A stretch of 64,000 nt of DNA from Helicobacter sp. 'house sparrow 1' (GTDB lineage Bacteria; Campylobacterota; Campylobacteria; Campylobacterales; Helicobacteraceae): contig NZ_FZQY01000011.1 in the NCBI RefSeq assembly GCF_900199585.1, forward strand, positions 19,051 to 83,050, in the 5' to 3' direction. The translations under genes and the position numbers were made by a program. A model generated the notes under the pieces. It saw only the letters and a program-made list of their open reading frames with translations, was not told the DNA's origin and did no database searches. Shown here in pieces: positions 8,859 through 18,804 of this stretch (its first letter is position 1; each line of letters begins with the position of its first letter).

Positions 8859-9280
8859 CTAATGTAATTCTTTTAGTTGTTTTTGTTTGCTACCTATCTT
8901 TAAGCAGTATTTATGTGATTTTTCCACCATTATTGGGTATTTTGTTTGCAAAATATATCAGGGACTGTAGGGAAGCAAATTTTTTTGGAATGTTTATAGT
9001 TTTGCTTTTGTGTGTATTTTTTGAATTAGAAAAATCAAATATGATTGGTCCTTTGTATCTGCTTTTTTTGTTTTTGTCTTATGTGGTTTCAAAAACTGCT
9101 CTGATTTTGCAAGAAACAACTAGGATGTTTCGATTGATTTATGTTTTCTTGCCCTATATTTTTTATTTTTTTATTTTGCAAAGCTTGACAATTATAAATC
9201 ATCAACCACCTATCCCTTTTAATGCATTGGTTTTATGGTATTTATTTTGTGAGAGTGTGATTATATTATGGAAAAAATAA
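8825..9280 (+). CDS. Integral membrane protein upstream of PBP2, MreD-like position
   Basis: About 151 residues with four to five hydrophobic segments (NIIANVILLVVFVCYLSL, YVIFPPLLGILFAKYI, FFGMFIVLLLCVFFEL, GPLYLLFLFLSYVV, FLPYIFYFFIL). No catalytic motif is visible. In other bacteria the small membrane protein before PBP2 is MreD, and the size and topology here are compatible, but sequence likeness is too weak to name it. In-frame ATGs at 8789, 8807 and 8825 all lie within the preceding gene; I chose 8825 because it leaves the shortest overlap and starts just before the first helix. It overlaps the PBP2 gene by 13 bases. Confidence 0.6.
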   Translation: MSRNSSVKNIIANVILLVVFVCYLSLSSIYVIFPPLLGILFAKYIRDCREANFFGMFIVLLLCVFFELEKSNMIGPLYLLFLFLSYVVSKTALILQETTRMFRLIYVFLPYIFYFFILQSLTIINHQPPIPFNALVLWYLFCESVIILWKK

Positions 9281-11055
9281 ATTTTAGAATCACTGTTATT
9301 GTTGTATTCTTTATCGTGATTTGGTGTATTTTATTATTGCGTATTTTTGCAATCAGCATTCAGTCTAACCAATATTATACACAGCTTGCACAAAAGAATA
9401 TTACAAGAAAAGATATCGATGTTCCATTTAGGGGTCTAATTAGGGATAGAAATGGAACTCTGGTTGCACTAAATCAACTAGGCTTTTCAATTTCTTTTGA
9501 TCCTTATTTGAAAAAACAACAACTAAAAGAACAGATTGAGTTTTTGTTGAAATGCTTTCCAGAATTAAAACCACAAGATATAGAAAAAAATTATATGCGT
9601 GAGAGATCCTCTTACAATCATACGCCCATTAAGGTTGTGAAGTTTCTTGATTATGAAAGAGTGCAAAAAAAATATGCCTATCTCATTCAAAATCCTTTTA
9701 TTTTTGTAGAACCATCTTCAAGGCGCCATTATCCTTTTAACTCTAGCGCATCTCATATTATTGGGTATGTAGGGGCTAGCGATGAGGGAGATTTAGCTAA
9801 AAATAGTGTTAGTAAATATACAGGTGTGGTTGGAAAAACAGGAATTGAGAAAAAATACAATTCATTTTTGCAAGGTGAGATTGGAGAGAAAATTGTTACA
9901 GTAGATTCTCATAACCGGATAGTGTCTGTGAGATATGAAAAGGATAGTGCAAGTCAAAATGAGTTGAGTATCACCATTGATATGAGATTGCAAAAGATTG
10001 CAGATGAGGCATTTTTAGGCAAAAATGGTGCTGTGATTGTAATGGATGTAAAAACAGGAGAGATCTTAGTTGCAGGGAGTTATCCAGAATACAATCTTAA
10101 TGACTTTGTAGGAGGGATAAGTCACGCAAAATGGAATGCCTTGCAAGAAGATCTCTCAAATCCACTTCTAAATAAGCTTGTAAATGGGCTTTATGCTCCA
10201 GGATCTGTTATAAAAATGGGAATGGCACTCGCACTCCTTGAATATGCTGGAATTAATGAGCGTACTTTGATTGATACACCAGGGTATATTGAGCTTGGAG
10301 GAAGAAAATTTAGAGATTGGAAGGTAGGAGGGCATGGAAAAAGTGATGTGGTAAAGGCTATTAGAGAATCTGTAGATGTGTATTTTTATAAATTATCCCA
10401 ACAAGCAGGAATGACTAATATTGCTAATGTTTTAGGTGAAATGGGGTTTGGACAAAAAACAGGAGTAGATTTGCCTAATGAATTTGTGGGAATTCTTCCA
10501 AGTCCTGAGTGGAAAATGTCAAAAGGCCAGCCCTGGTATTTAGGAGATACAGTTGTAACTTCAATTGGGCAAGGTTCTTTTTTGGTTACTCCAATGCAAA
10601 TTGCAAGATATACAGGGTTGATGGCTACAGGATTGTTGGTTACTCCACATTTTGCAAAATCTTTTCGAAATATCGCAAGTGAATTTGAAGTAAAAGATGT
10701 GCTAAATGATTTTCAAAAATCAAAAATTAAGTTCATACAAGAAGGAATGTATCAAGCTTGTAATGCACATGGAGGAACAGCTAGAAGATCTACAGTAGAT
10801 TCTTTGGTATCCATTGCATGTAAAACAGGAACAGCACAGGTTGTAAGTATTCCGCAAAATATTAAAGTGCGGATTAAAGAGAGCGAGTTACCTTATTATC
10901 ACAGATCGCATGCTTGGATGACAGGATATGCTCCCTATAAGAATCCAAAGTATGCAATTACAGTTTTTATCGAACATGGAGAGAGTGGAGGAAATGCAGG
11001 CCCTATTATGGCAAAGATGGTAAATGCACTTAAGAAGTATCACTACATCAAGTAA
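9268..11055 (+). CDS. mrdA: Penicillin-binding protein 2, peptidoglycan transpeptidase
   Basis: A class B PBP of the elongation machinery that crosslinks peptidoglycan. It has an N-terminal membrane anchor (residues 7-28), a dimerisation/pedestal region (DVPFRGLIRDRNGTLVA, then SSRRHYPFNSSASHIIGYVG) and a C-terminal transpeptidase domain. Active-site motifs are SVIK in YAPGSVIKMGMAL (SxxK), SVD in RESVDVYFYKL (SxN-type) and KTGTAQ near residue 520. At 595 residues it matches PBP2. It closes the kdsC-to-PBP2 operon, linking lipopolysaccharide export and wall synthesis. Confidence 0.95.
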   Translation: MEKINFRITVIVVFFIVIWCILLLRIFAISIQSNQYYTQLAQKNITRKDIDVPFRGLIRDRNGTLVALNQLGFSISFDPYLKKQQLKEQIEFLLKCFPELKPQDIEKNYMRERSSYNHTPIKVVKFLDYERVQKKYAYLIQNPFIFVEPSSRRHYPFNSSASHIIGYVGASDEGDLAKNSVSKYTGVVGKTGIEKKYNSFLQGEIGEKIVTVDSHNRIVSVRYEKDSASQNELSITIDMRLQKIADEAFLGKNGAVIVMDVKTGEILVAGSYPEYNLNDFVGGISHAKWNALQEDLSNPLLNKLVNGLYAPGSVIKMGMALALLEYAGINERTLIDTPGYIELGGRKFRDWKVGGHGKSDVVKAIRESVDVYFYKLSQQAGMTNIANVLGEMGFGQKTGVDLPNEFVGILPSPEWKMSKGQPWYLGDTVVTSIGQGSFLVTPMQIARYTGLMATGLLVTPHFAKSFRNIASEFEVKDVLNDFQKSKIKFIQEGMYQACNAHGGTARRSTVDSLVSIACKTGTAQVVSIPQNIKVRIKESELPYYHRSHAWMTGYAPYKNPKYAITVFIEHGESGGNAGPIMAKMVNALKKYHYIK

Positions 11056-11122
11056 AAATTCAAAAGTGAGGGTAGAAAAGATTTCTTTGTCCCAATTCCA
11101 CCCTAATATAAGGACTTAAATA

Positions 11123-12661
11123 TTAATGTAAGAAATGTCTGATTCCACTAAAGTATAAAGCAATATTATTTGCATCAGCACATTGGATAATTTCATCATC
11201 TCGGATACTTCCTCCAGGCTCAATAATTGCCTTTACTCCTATGCTTGCAGCCATTTCAATACTATCTTTAAAAGGGAAAAAAGCTTCAGAAGCTAAAACA
11301 CAACCTTCAAGATCTAAACCCATCTCTTTTGCTTTTTTTATGGCTGCATAAGAGGCATCAATACGACTAGTCATTCCCATACCAATTGCTACCAATGCTT
11401 GATTTTTAACATAAGCAACACAATTGGATTTGGTTAAAGCAGCAATGATATATGCAATTTCTAAGTCTTCTAAGGTTTTTTCTGAAGCAGAAATTTTTCC
11501 CATTTGCTTGGAGTTTTTAACTTCATCATCTAATATTTTGTCATTTTGTTGATAAACCAATCCACCCTCAATACGCTTAAAATCATATAAATCTCTATGC
11601 TGATATAAAATTCCCTCACCAAAGCTAAAAATTTTGGTTCTTTTTTTATTTTCAAAAATTTTTAGGGCTTCCTTTGTAATCCCCGCACTTACTAAAACCT
11701 CAATATAGGTTTTTGATATTTCAATTGCTAATTCTTCATCAATTACCCCATTTACTGCGACAACACCACCATAAGCACTGATATTATCACATTTTAAAGC
11801 CTCTTGATAACTTTGGAGCAAGCTGTCTTTGATTGCAAAGCCACAGGGGTTACCATGTTTTATAATGCTTACAGCCTTTGCATCTTTAAAGCTAGAAGCA
11901 AGTTTGATGGCTGCATTAATATCTGTAAGATTATTAAAACTAGCTTCACCTTTTAGGATTTTTAAATGGTTTTTATAAATACTATTAAACTCATAGAAAG
12001 CACCCTTTTGATGAGGATTTTCTCCATATCTTGTGGGGAATACTTTTTTAGCACAGATAAAAACATTTTCTCCAAATCCATTATGATATTTTTGATTCAT
12101 ATAATTTGCAATAACTGCATCATAGTATGCTGTATGATTAAAGGCTTTAATCATCATCTCTCTTCTAAACTCTAGTGTGTTTTGATTATTTTTTAATCTT
12201 TCTAGCACTAAGGAATAATCATCTTTGTTTGTTATAACAAGAACATCTTTAAAATTTTTTGCTGCTGCCCTAATCATAGTAGGGCCTCCGATATCTATAT
12301 TTTCAATAATAGTTTCAAAATCATCGGTTTTTTGAATAGTTTCTTCAAAAGGATAGAGATTTACACATACAATATCTATTGCTTCTATACCCTTTTGCTT
12401 TGCAATTTCCACATCGGCTTTTTTATCTCTCTGGTATAGGATTCCACCATGTATTTTTGGATGCAAGGTCTTTACTCTTCCTTCAAACATCTCTTCACTT
12501 TGTGTATAGTTTCCGATATCTAGAGCTTCAACCCCATTATCTTGTAGAGTTTTTAGTGTCCCTCCTGTGCTTAAAATTGTAAAACCTAATTCTCTTAATC
12601 CCTTTGCAAAATCAACAATCCCTTCTTTATTGCTTACGCTTAATAATGCATGCATTGCCAT
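11123..12661 (-). CDS. purH: Bifunctional AICAR formyltransferase / IMP cyclohydrolase
   Basis: PurH performs the last two steps of purine synthesis. The N-terminal MGS-like cyclohydrolase domain (about 1-140) shows [29 protein letters not shown] and [14 protein letters not shown]. The formyltransferase domain shows [25 protein letters not shown] and [10 protein letters not shown], and ends with [16 protein letters not shown]. The full length of 512 residues is normal. It is convergent with the PBP2 gene and 25 bases downstream of miaA, with which it could share a transcript. Confidence 0.97.
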   Translation of the reverse strand: MAMHALLSVSNKEGIVDFAKGLRELGFTILSTGGTLKTLQDNGVEALDIGNYTQSEEMFEGRVKTLHPKIHGGILYQRDKKADVEIAKQKGIEAIDIVCVNLYPFEETIQKTDDFETIIENIDIGGPTMIRAAAKNFKDVLVITNKDDYSLVLERLKNNQNTLEFRREMMIKAFNHTAYYDAVIANYMNQKYHNGFGENVFICAKKVFPTRYGENPHQKGAFYEFNSIYKNHLKILKGEASFNNLTDINAAIKLASSFKDAKAVSIIKHGNPCGFAIKDSLLQSYQEALKCDNISAYGGVVAVNGVIDEELAIEISKTYIEVLVSAGITKEALKIFENKKRTKIFSFGEGILYQHRDLYDFKRIEGGLVYQQNDKILDDEVKNSKQMGKISASEKTLEDLEIAYIIAALTKSNCVAYVKNQALVAIGMGMTSRIDASYAAIKKAKEMGLDLEGCVLASEAFFPFKDSIEMAASIGVKAIIEPGGSIRDDEIIQCADANNIALYFSGIRHFLH

Positions 12662-12686
12662 TCATCCTTGAGTAAAATTTATTGCA

Positions 12687-13580
12687 TTATGCCTGATAAA
12701 GCCTTAGAATCTCATCAAACAAAAGATCTTTTGATAAAAATTTAATCTCCTTAAACTGATTTTTATTAAAGGTTTTTTGACGTTTTGCAAGTTGCATTGT
12801 ATGATTGATAATTTGCTCCTTTAGACATTCCAAGTTTATTTTATTTTCTAAAAAATCTATGCATTCTTTTGGGCCTATTGCTTTAAAAGGTTGAGAGGTT
12901 TTTTTATATTTTTTCAACAAATTTTCCATTTCTAAAATACCTCCATTAAGAAGCATTTCTTCTGTGCGCTTGATAATTCTTTGTCGCAAAACTTCCCGAT
13001 TTATATCAATACAAAAAATGTCAATAGGATAGGGAAATGGCAAGGGAGGGTTATCTTTAAAATATTGAGATGGGGGAGTATTTGTGCTAAAAAGTATTTC
13101 CAAGCCTTTTTGGATTCTATAACTATCTTGAGGTTTTATGTTTTTAGCAAAAAATTCATCTTTTTCTAGCAAGGTCTTATAAGGATTTTTAAGGCAAGAA
13201 ATTTGATTTTTAATCTCTTGAGAGATTGGAGGCAATGGACTTAGTCCCTGAATGATGGCTTTGAGATAAAAACTACTTCCACCTACAATCAATAAAATTT
13301 TTTTTTGAGTTTCTTTGATTGCTTCTAAAAGAAGATTCTTAAAAATAGTAGCATTGTTTTCTTCAAAGATTTCTAATCGATCAACACCATAATGTGTGAT
13401 CTCTGTTCTATCCTTTAAACTTGGTTTTGCAGATAAAATATCGATCTCTTTATAAATACTCAAAGAATCTAAAGAAAAAATTTCTGCATCAAGCTCTTTT
13501 GCAAGTGAGATTGCAAGATCACTCTTGCCACTCCCACTAGATCCTAAAATGGCTATTAATTTTGGTGCTATAAGTTCCAT
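12687..13580 (-). CDS. miaA: tRNA dimethylallyltransferase
   Basis: MiaA adds a dimethylallyl group to adenosine 37 of tRNAs reading codons starting with U. The P-loop GSSGSGKSDLAISLA lies at the N-terminus, followed by EIFSLDSLSIYKEIDILSAK and THYGVDRLE. The LIVGGSSFYLKAII motif lies near residue 98, and KAIGPKECIDFL is the conserved C-terminal block. The 297-residue length is typical. It precedes purH on the minus strand. Confidence 0.94.
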   Translation of the reverse strand: MELIAPKLIAILGSSGSGKSDLAISLAKELDAEIFSLDSLSIYKEIDILSAKPSLKDRTEITHYGVDRLEIFEENNATIFKNLLLEAIKETQKKILLIVGGSSFYLKAIIQGLSPLPPISQEIKNQISCLKNPYKTLLEKDEFFAKNIKPQDSYRIQKGLEILFSTNTPPSQYFKDNPPLPFPYPIDIFCIDINREVLRQRIIKRTEEMLLNGGILEMENLLKKYKKTSQPFKAIGPKECIDFLENKINLECLKEQIINHTMQLAKRQKTFNKNQFKEIKFLSKDLLFDEILRLYQA

Positions 13581-13645
13581 AGGCAGATTCTAACAAATTT
13601 TAGAGATTGAGATTGATGAATAAATTAGAGCATAGGAGAAGAGAC

Positions 13646-14968
13646 CTATGCTTTTAAAAAGATTCCATTTACAACAATTGGCAATATACTCAAGATTCCT
13701 AAAAAAATTACTCCAAAGTTTAAGCGATGGTATTGCTTGAGTGCAAGCGAAGTGATAATATATGTTAGAAATCCTCCAGCCAAACCATTTGCAATAGAGT
13801 AAGTTAGGGGCATTAAAATAATTGCAAAAAACGCACTAATACCCACGGGTAAATCAGAAAAATCAATATTTTTGATCTCTAAAAACATCAATGCACCCAC
13901 AACTACCAATGCAGGATAGATTGCAAAATCAGGTATGGAAGCAAAAAGTGGAAATAAGAATAAGCTTAGTGCAAAAAAGAGTGCGCAAAATACAGAAGTT
14001 AGACCCGTTCTTCCTCCCTCACTCACGCCACTAGCACTTTCTAAAAAACTTGTTGTGGTGGATACACCAAGACTTGCACCTACAACTGTCGCAGCAGCAT
14101 CAACACCAAGAGTTCTCTCTAGTGTCTTATCGCCTTTGTTATCCTTATTTTGAAAAAGTCCAATTTTAGCCCCAACACCTGCAAGTGTGCCTAGGGAATC
14201 AAATAAATCTAGAATGAGTAGCGAGATGATTGTAGGTATCAGCGCTACACTTAAGATACCCATAAAGTCCATTTTAAGGGCTATTGGTGCAATAGAAGCG
14301 GGAATTGAAAAAATACTTTGAGGCAAAGAAGTAAGATTAAAAAAATAACCTAAGACAGAGCAAGAAACAATTCCAATCAAAAATGAAGCATAAATATTTT
14401 TAGCACTTAGAAATAAAATAATCATAATCCCAAATAAACCAATCCAAATTTTTGGAGAATTTAGATTCCCTAATTCGGGTAATCCAATGGGAGATATTTG
14501 AATAATGCCAAGAGATCTGAGTCCAATTGCGCAGATAAAAGCACCAAGACCACCGGCAAGAGCAAATCTCAAACCAGAAGGAATATTTTTAATCAACCAA
14601 GTTCGTAGTTTTGTCAAAGAAACAATTAAAAAGATCACACCAGAGAGAAAAACAGCTCCAAGGGCTTGTTCCCAAGATAAACCCATTCCCTTTACCATTC
14701 CATAGGAAAAATATGCATTTAATCCCATTCCAACACTCATTGCCACAGGAACCTTAGCTATGATTCCACTTAGAAGTGTTGCAATAATAGTAGCAAGAGT
14801 AACAGCAGTGATTAGAGCTTCTTTGGGCATACCTGAATCTGAGAGAACAGAAGAGGCTACAGGAACAATATAAAGCATTGATAAAAAGGTTGTAAAACCT
14901 GCTATAGCTTCAGTCTTTATACTACTTCCGCTTTGTGTGATTTTAAAATATCTATCTAAGAATTGCAT
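13646..14968 (-). CDS. NCS2-family purine permease
   Basis: A polytopic membrane transporter of 440 residues with about twelve to fourteen hydrophobic segments. Family marks are TEAIAGFTTFLSMLYIVPV at the N-terminus, VPVAMSVGMGLNAYFSY and the LLILDLFDSLGTLAGVG segment followed by DAAATVVGASLGVSTTTSF. These place it in the AzgA/GhxP branch that takes up adenine, guanine or hypoxanthine with protons; substrate choice cannot be read from sequence. It has its own upstream region, and no purine riboswitch was recognisable there by eye. Confidence 0.88.
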   Translation of the reverse strand: MQFLDRYFKITQSGSSIKTEAIAGFTTFLSMLYIVPVASSVLSDSGMPKEALITAVTLATIIATLLSGIIAKVPVAMSVGMGLNAYFSYGMVKGMGLSWEQALGAVFLSGVIFLIVSLTKLRTWLIKNIPSGLRFALAGGLGAFICAIGLRSLGIIQISPIGLPELGNLNSPKIWIGLFGIMIILFLSAKNIYASFLIGIVSCSVLGYFFNLTSLPQSIFSIPASIAPIALKMDFMGILSVALIPTIISLLILDLFDSLGTLAGVGAKIGLFQNKDNKGDKTLERTLGVDAAATVVGASLGVSTTTSFLESASGVSEGGRTGLTSVFCALFFALSLFLFPLFASIPDFAIYPALVVVGALMFLEIKNIDFSDLPVGISAFFAIILMPLTYSIANGLAGGFLTYIITSLALKQYHRLNFGVIFLGILSILPIVVNGIFLKA

Positions 14969-15130
14969 AGGACATCCTTGAGTTAAAAATACTAAACTAA
15001 TGGGAAGAACTAGAAAAAGTCGTGTATTATAATTTATATTTGATTAAAATACCTTTTAATCATTTAAAATATTTTTGATTTTTTTTTATAAAGAGGTAAG
15101 AGTAATTTTTAGTAATGTTGAGGTATGTGG

Positions 15131-15868
15131 ATGAGAGTAAGAGAAATTTATGATTTTTTACAGAGTGTTTCACCCTTTGAAAAGCAGGAGGAATGGGATA
15201 ATGGAGGGTTGCAAATTGGAAGTCTTGAAGATGAAATAGAAGAAATTGTATTGGCACTAGAGGTGGATGATTGGGTGGTGGAGAATCTAAAACCAAAAAG
15301 CTTATTAATTGTACATCATCCCTTGATTTTTAAAGGACTAAGGATGTTGGATTTTAGATCTTATCCAAGCTTATTTATTAGGAAAATTATTCAAAAAGAA
15401 TGTGCTCTTATTGCAATGCATACAAGTTTTGATGTATCCCATCTTAATATTCATGTCGCAAAAGAGATTTTGGGATTTAGGGATGCCAATCAAGATGAAA
15501 ATGGTATTGTATATGCGCAGTTGCAGACTATGACATTAAAAGAATTAACCCTAAACATAAAACAATCTTTAAGATTACCTCATATAAGATTTTGTGATGC
15601 AGGGAATAAAATTTCAAGAGTTGCAGTTGTTTGTGGTTCGGGTTTTTCTCTCTTCTCAAAAATCAAAAATAAGGAAGAATTATGTTTTCTAACAGGAGAT
15701 GTGAAATATCATGATGCAATGATTGCAAAGGCTTTAGGAGTTAGCACAATTGATATTACACATTATGAGAGTGAAATTGTCTTTGGAGAAATTCTACAAA
15801 GAATTTTGCAAAAACAAGGATATAAGGCTATAATTACAAATCCTAAAAATCCATTTACTTACATATAA
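15131..15868 (+). CDS. Nif3-like dinuclear metal centre protein
   Basis: A Nif3/YbgI family protein that binds two metal ions; its physiological role is unsettled, with suggested links to GTP cyclohydrolase-like chemistry. Conserved parts are EWDNGGLQIGS near residue 24, VHHPLIFKG near 61, MHTSFD near 97 and the C-terminal GDVKYHDAMIA and DITHYESE with metal-ligand His and Glu. I place the start at ATG 15131 because GAGG lies about eight bases upstream; the ATG at 15125 is too close to it. It is the first gene of a run through lgt. Confidence 0.87.
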   Translation: MRVREIYDFLQSVSPFEKQEEWDNGGLQIGSLEDEIEEIVLALEVDDWVVENLKPKSLLIVHHPLIFKGLRMLDFRSYPSLFIRKIIQKECALIAMHTSFDVSHLNIHVAKEILGFRDANQDENGIVYAQLQTMTLKELTLNIKQSLRLPHIRFCDAGNKISRVAVVCGSGFSLFSKIKNKEELCFLTGDVKYHDAMIAKALGVSTIDITHYESEIVFGEILQRILQKQGYKAIITNPKNPFTYI

Positions 15869-15879
15869 AGGTAGAAATA

Positions 15880-16584
15880 ATGAATAAACATCTACAGCAG
15901 CTTATTGAAGTAGCAAACTTAGATAAAGAGATTGATGCATTAGAACCAAAAATTTTAGAAAAAAGAGCAAAGCTTGATAGGATGCTAAGAGAAAAGGCCT
16001 CAAGAGAACAGCAAATTCAAGACTTGCAGGCACAAAAAGAAGAAATAAATCTAAAAATTAGAAGCACCAATAACTTAATTGAGGAAACAGGGATTCATCT
16101 AGAGCATATTGCTAAAAAACATCACGAAGTAAAATCAGAAAGAGAACTAAAGGCTTTAAATATTGAAGAAGAGCTTGCAAAAGAGCAACTAACAAAAGCA
16201 AATCAAGATATCGAAGTTTTACAAAAAGACATCCAGCTAAAAGATGAGGCTTTGTTGGGATTAGAGGTTCAAAACAAGGAGCTTGATGAAGAAATCAAGC
16301 AAGAAGAAATTAGTATTTCTAAAGAAATTGATGTAATCAAAAAAGAGCAAGAGGCACTCTTTCATAAAAAACAGAGTATGTATGAGATGCTAGATCAAAA
16401 GCTTGCGGTATTCTATGAAAAGATTAGAAAGTGGGCTAAAAATACCAGTGTAGTTTTAGTAAAAAAACAAGCTTGTGGTGGTTGCTTTATTAAAATCAAT
16501 GATAGAGTGTTTGCAGAGATAAAACAAAGCAATGATATTGTTACTTGCCCACATTGTGGAAGAATTCTTTATATTGAAAGCTAG
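15880..16584 (+). CDS. flgZ: Coiled-coil zinc-ribbon protein of the HP0958 (RpoN chaperone) family
   Basis: A 234-residue protein that is mostly a long antiparallel coiled coil (about residues 5-180, rich in Glu and Lys heptads). It ends in a zinc ribbon with CGGC near residue 202 and CPHC near 225. The H. pylori homologue HP0958 stabilises the flagellar sigma factor RpoN and is reported to influence flaA mRNA, so this gene is probably needed for flagellation. It lies between nif3 and waaA, the same neighbours as in H. pylori. Confidence 0.88.
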   Translation: MNKHLQQLIEVANLDKEIDALEPKILEKRAKLDRMLREKASREQQIQDLQAQKEEINLKIRSTNNLIEETGIHLEHIAKKHHEVKSERELKALNIEEELAKEQLTKANQDIEVLQKDIQLKDEALLGLEVQNKELDEEIKQEEISISKEIDVIKKEQEALFHKKQSMYEMLDQKLAVFYEKIRKWAKNTSVVLVKKQACGGCFIKINDRVFAEIKQSNDIVTCPHCGRILYIES

Positions 16585-16586
16585 AG

Positions 16587-17765
16587 TTGAGATTTTTTGA
16601 ATTCTTCTATCTTTTATTTTTAGGAATTATTTACTGCCTATTATCGCCCATTGTTTGTATTTTAATGTTTAAGCAAAAATACAAACAATCCCTCAGGGCC
16701 AGATTCTTTTATTGCCAAAAAAAACCCTTAAATAACACAGAAATTTGGTTTCATGCCTGTTCTTTTGGAGAGGTTAGATCTCTAGAAGTCGTTTTGAGGG
16801 AGCTCTCAAAACAGGGGAAACAGATTTTACTTACTACAACTACACAAACGGGTCATAACCTTGCTACAAGAGCATTTGAAGATACAAAGAATATACAAGT
16901 CTTATATTTGCCTTTTGAGATATTTTTACCTTTATGGAAGAAATATCTTATAAATTTAAAAACTCTTGTAGTAACAGAATCAGAGCTTTGGTTTATGCTG
17001 TTTTTTGTTTCTAAAGCCTTGGGAGCTAAAACACTTTTGATTAACGCAAGAATCTCAGATCGATCTTATAGGAGTTACTTATATTTTAGATTCTATTACT
17101 CTAGAGTGTTTTTATATATTGATAGGGTTTTTGCGCAGGGGAAAGTGGATTATTTGAGGTTGGATGCAATAGGTGCAAAAAATATTGAAGTTTTTGGCAA
17201 CTTAAAAATTTTTACACCCATTGCAGTTACAAAAGAATATAAAAAGCCAAAAAAATTAGTGATTGTAGCAGGAAGCACTCATATGGAGGAAGAAAAGCTT
17301 GTTTTGAAGGCTTTCTTAGACTTTAAAAAGAAATACCCACAATCCCTACTTATCATTGCGCCACGCCATCCTGAAAGATTTGATGATGTTTTTAAAATGC
17401 TTGATGGGTTAAGGGCATCTAGAATATCCAAAGATGGGATAAAAGAAGAGAATGATGTTTTATTGCTTGATGTTTTAGGAGAATTAAATAATATTTATGC
17501 AATTGCTGATATTGTGGTTTTATGTGGAAGCTTTGTAAAAGTTGGAGGACATAACCCATTGGAACCTGCCTATTTTGGTGTTAAACTTTTAAGTGGTCCT
17601 TATATTTTCAATCAATATGCACTTTTTGATTGTATCGAGGGATATACTTTTGTGCAAGATGTCTCGGATTTAACGCAAAAACTTCTAAATTATGAAGAAC
17701 TCCCACAAACTGCAATAAAAAATCAAAATCAAAAACTTGACACACTTCTAGGAGAGATTATATGA
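16587..17765 (+). CDS. waaA: 3-deoxy-D-manno-octulosonic acid transferase
   Basis: WaaA transfers KDO to lipid IVA at the inner membrane, connecting lipid A to the core. An N-terminal membrane helix (3-25) is followed by a GT-B fold with WFHACSFGEVRSLE near residue 50, LTTTTQTGHNLA, the ESELWFM block and a C-terminal VAGSTHMEEEKLVL and GHNPLEPAYFG. At 392 residues it is complete. The start is TTG, two bases after the flgZ stop. It overlaps the next gene by four bases (ATGA). Confidence 0.94.
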   Translation: MRFFEFFYLLFLGIIYCLLSPIVCILMFKQKYKQSLRARFFYCQKKPLNNTEIWFHACSFGEVRSLEVVLRELSKQGKQILLTTTTQTGHNLATRAFEDTKNIQVLYLPFEIFLPLWKKYLINLKTLVVTESELWFMLFFVSKALGAKTLLINARISDRSYRSYLYFRFYYSRVFLYIDRVFAQGKVDYLRLDAIGAKNIEVFGNLKIFTPIAVTKEYKKPKKLVIVAGSTHMEEEKLVLKAFLDFKKKYPQSLLIIAPRHPERFDDVFKMLDGLRASRISKDGIKEENDVLLLDVLGELNNIYAIADIVVLCGSFVKVGGHNPLEPAYFGVKLLSGPYIFNQYALFDCIEGYTFVQDVSDLTQKLLNYEELPQTAIKNQNQKLDTLLGEII

Positions 17766-18490
17766 ATGATAAAGCTTATAAAATTTTAAGCATTCAGGAG
17801 GGAATCTCTAATAAAAAAGCAAAGGAATTAATTGATAGGGGTCTTGTGAGTTTTAAAGGAAAAAAAGTTTTACTTGCAAGGGCAGATTTTCCCATGGGCA
17901 CAATTTTTGAAATACAGAAGATAAAAAAACCCCAAGTGATTTTTGAAGATAAGAATATATTAGCTCTTAATAAGCCTGCTTTTGTTGAGAGCTATGAACT
18001 AGCAAGTTATTTTAGAGATTGGGTATTGCTACATCGCTTAGATCAAGAGACAAGCGGAGTGATTTTGCTTGTAAAAGAAGATAGTCTTTTTCATAAAAAG
18101 GCAAAACAAGAGTTTAGAGAACAAAAAGTTTATAAAGAATATTTTGCATTGGTAAGTGGCTTTATTAGTGAGGAAATGACAATTGATAAACCTATTTTGA
18201 CACTAAAAAATGGTTATGCAAAAAGTAAAATTAGTAAAGATGGACTTCCTGCCCTCACACAGATAAAACCTGTAAGTATTTTTGGTAAAAAAACACTGGT
18301 TAGAGCAATTATAAAAACTGGTAGGACGCATCAAATCCGCGTTCATCTTAGAAGTATTGGACATAGTATTGTAGGAGATAGGTTTTATGGTGGGATTGAA
18401 GCAAGTCGTATGATGTTACACTCAAGTAAGATAAAAATTTTTGATTATGAATTTTATGCACCATTACCAAAAGAATTTGAGGCAAACTAA
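17762..18490 (+). CDS. RluA-family RNA pseudouridine synthase
   Basis: The N-terminal S4-like segment (about 1-60, ISNKKAKELIDRGLVSFKGKK) is followed by the catalytic domain. The active-site aspartate sits in LLHRLDQETSGVILL near residue 90, and the substrate-binding TGRTHQIRVHLRSIGHSIVGD motif comes later. At 242 residues it is shorter than RluC/RluD but still complete. The exact target uridine in rRNA or tRNA cannot be told. It overlaps both neighbours by one to four bases. Confidence 0.9.
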   Translation: MNDKAYKILSIQEGISNKKAKELIDRGLVSFKGKKVLLARADFPMGTIFEIQKIKKPQVIFEDKNILALNKPAFVESYELASYFRDWVLLHRLDQETSGVILLVKEDSLFHKKAKQEFREQKVYKEYFALVSGFISEEMTIDKPILTLKNGYAKSKISKDGLPALTQIKPVSIFGKKTLVRAIIKTGRTHQIRVHLRSIGHSIVGDRFYGGIEASRMMLHSSKIKIFDYEFYAPLPKEFEAN

Positions 18491-18804
18491 TGCGGGTTGA
18501 AGTCTCAAAAGAGCTTAGTGATTGTTTAATTTTGAATGGAAGAATAAAAGACTATGACGAGTTTTTGGAATTTAAGGCAGATTTAAAGGATTTATTAGAA
18601 AGATATAACAAGGAGGAGCCGATTTGCTTTTTCTTAAATCAAGCTTATCCTTTGGAATTTTGCGCAATCGGATATTTTTTAAAACTCAAGGAGTTTGATT
18701 CTTGGGATATTAGTATCCACACAAATGATATTAGAATTTTTAAATTTTTTGAAAAATTAGGACTGAGTGAGAAATTTAAAGTTATGGTTAGAGAGTTACG
18801 ATGA
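18490..18804 (+). CDS. Small conserved protein between rluA and lgt, function unknown
   Basis: A soluble 104-residue protein that I do not recognise. It has alternating helices and strands, with a hydrophobic strand EPICFFLNQA followed by the segments FCAIGYFLKLKEFDSWDISIHTND and IFKFFEKLGLSEKFKVM. This pattern recalls STAS (anti-sigma antagonist) folds, where a final FEKLGL-like helix is common, but this is a loose structural impression. It shares one base with the rluA-type gene's stop and overlaps lgt by four bases, so it is translated from the same message. Confidence 0.65.
   Translation: MRVEVSKELSDCLILNGRIKDYDEFLEFKADLKDLLERYNKEEPICFFLNQAYPLEFCAIGYFLKLKEFDSWDISIHTNDIRIFKFFEKLGLSEKFKVMVRELR

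Noticed and set aside
14969..15130. Possible purine riboswitch before the NCS2 permease
   Set aside because: I looked for the conserved purine riboswitch core and could not find paired stems of that kind; only a TATAAT-like promoter element is visible.
15060..15296. Proline- and histidine-rich minus-strand frame
   Set aside because: It is antisense to the Nif3 gene start, which has clear family motifs.
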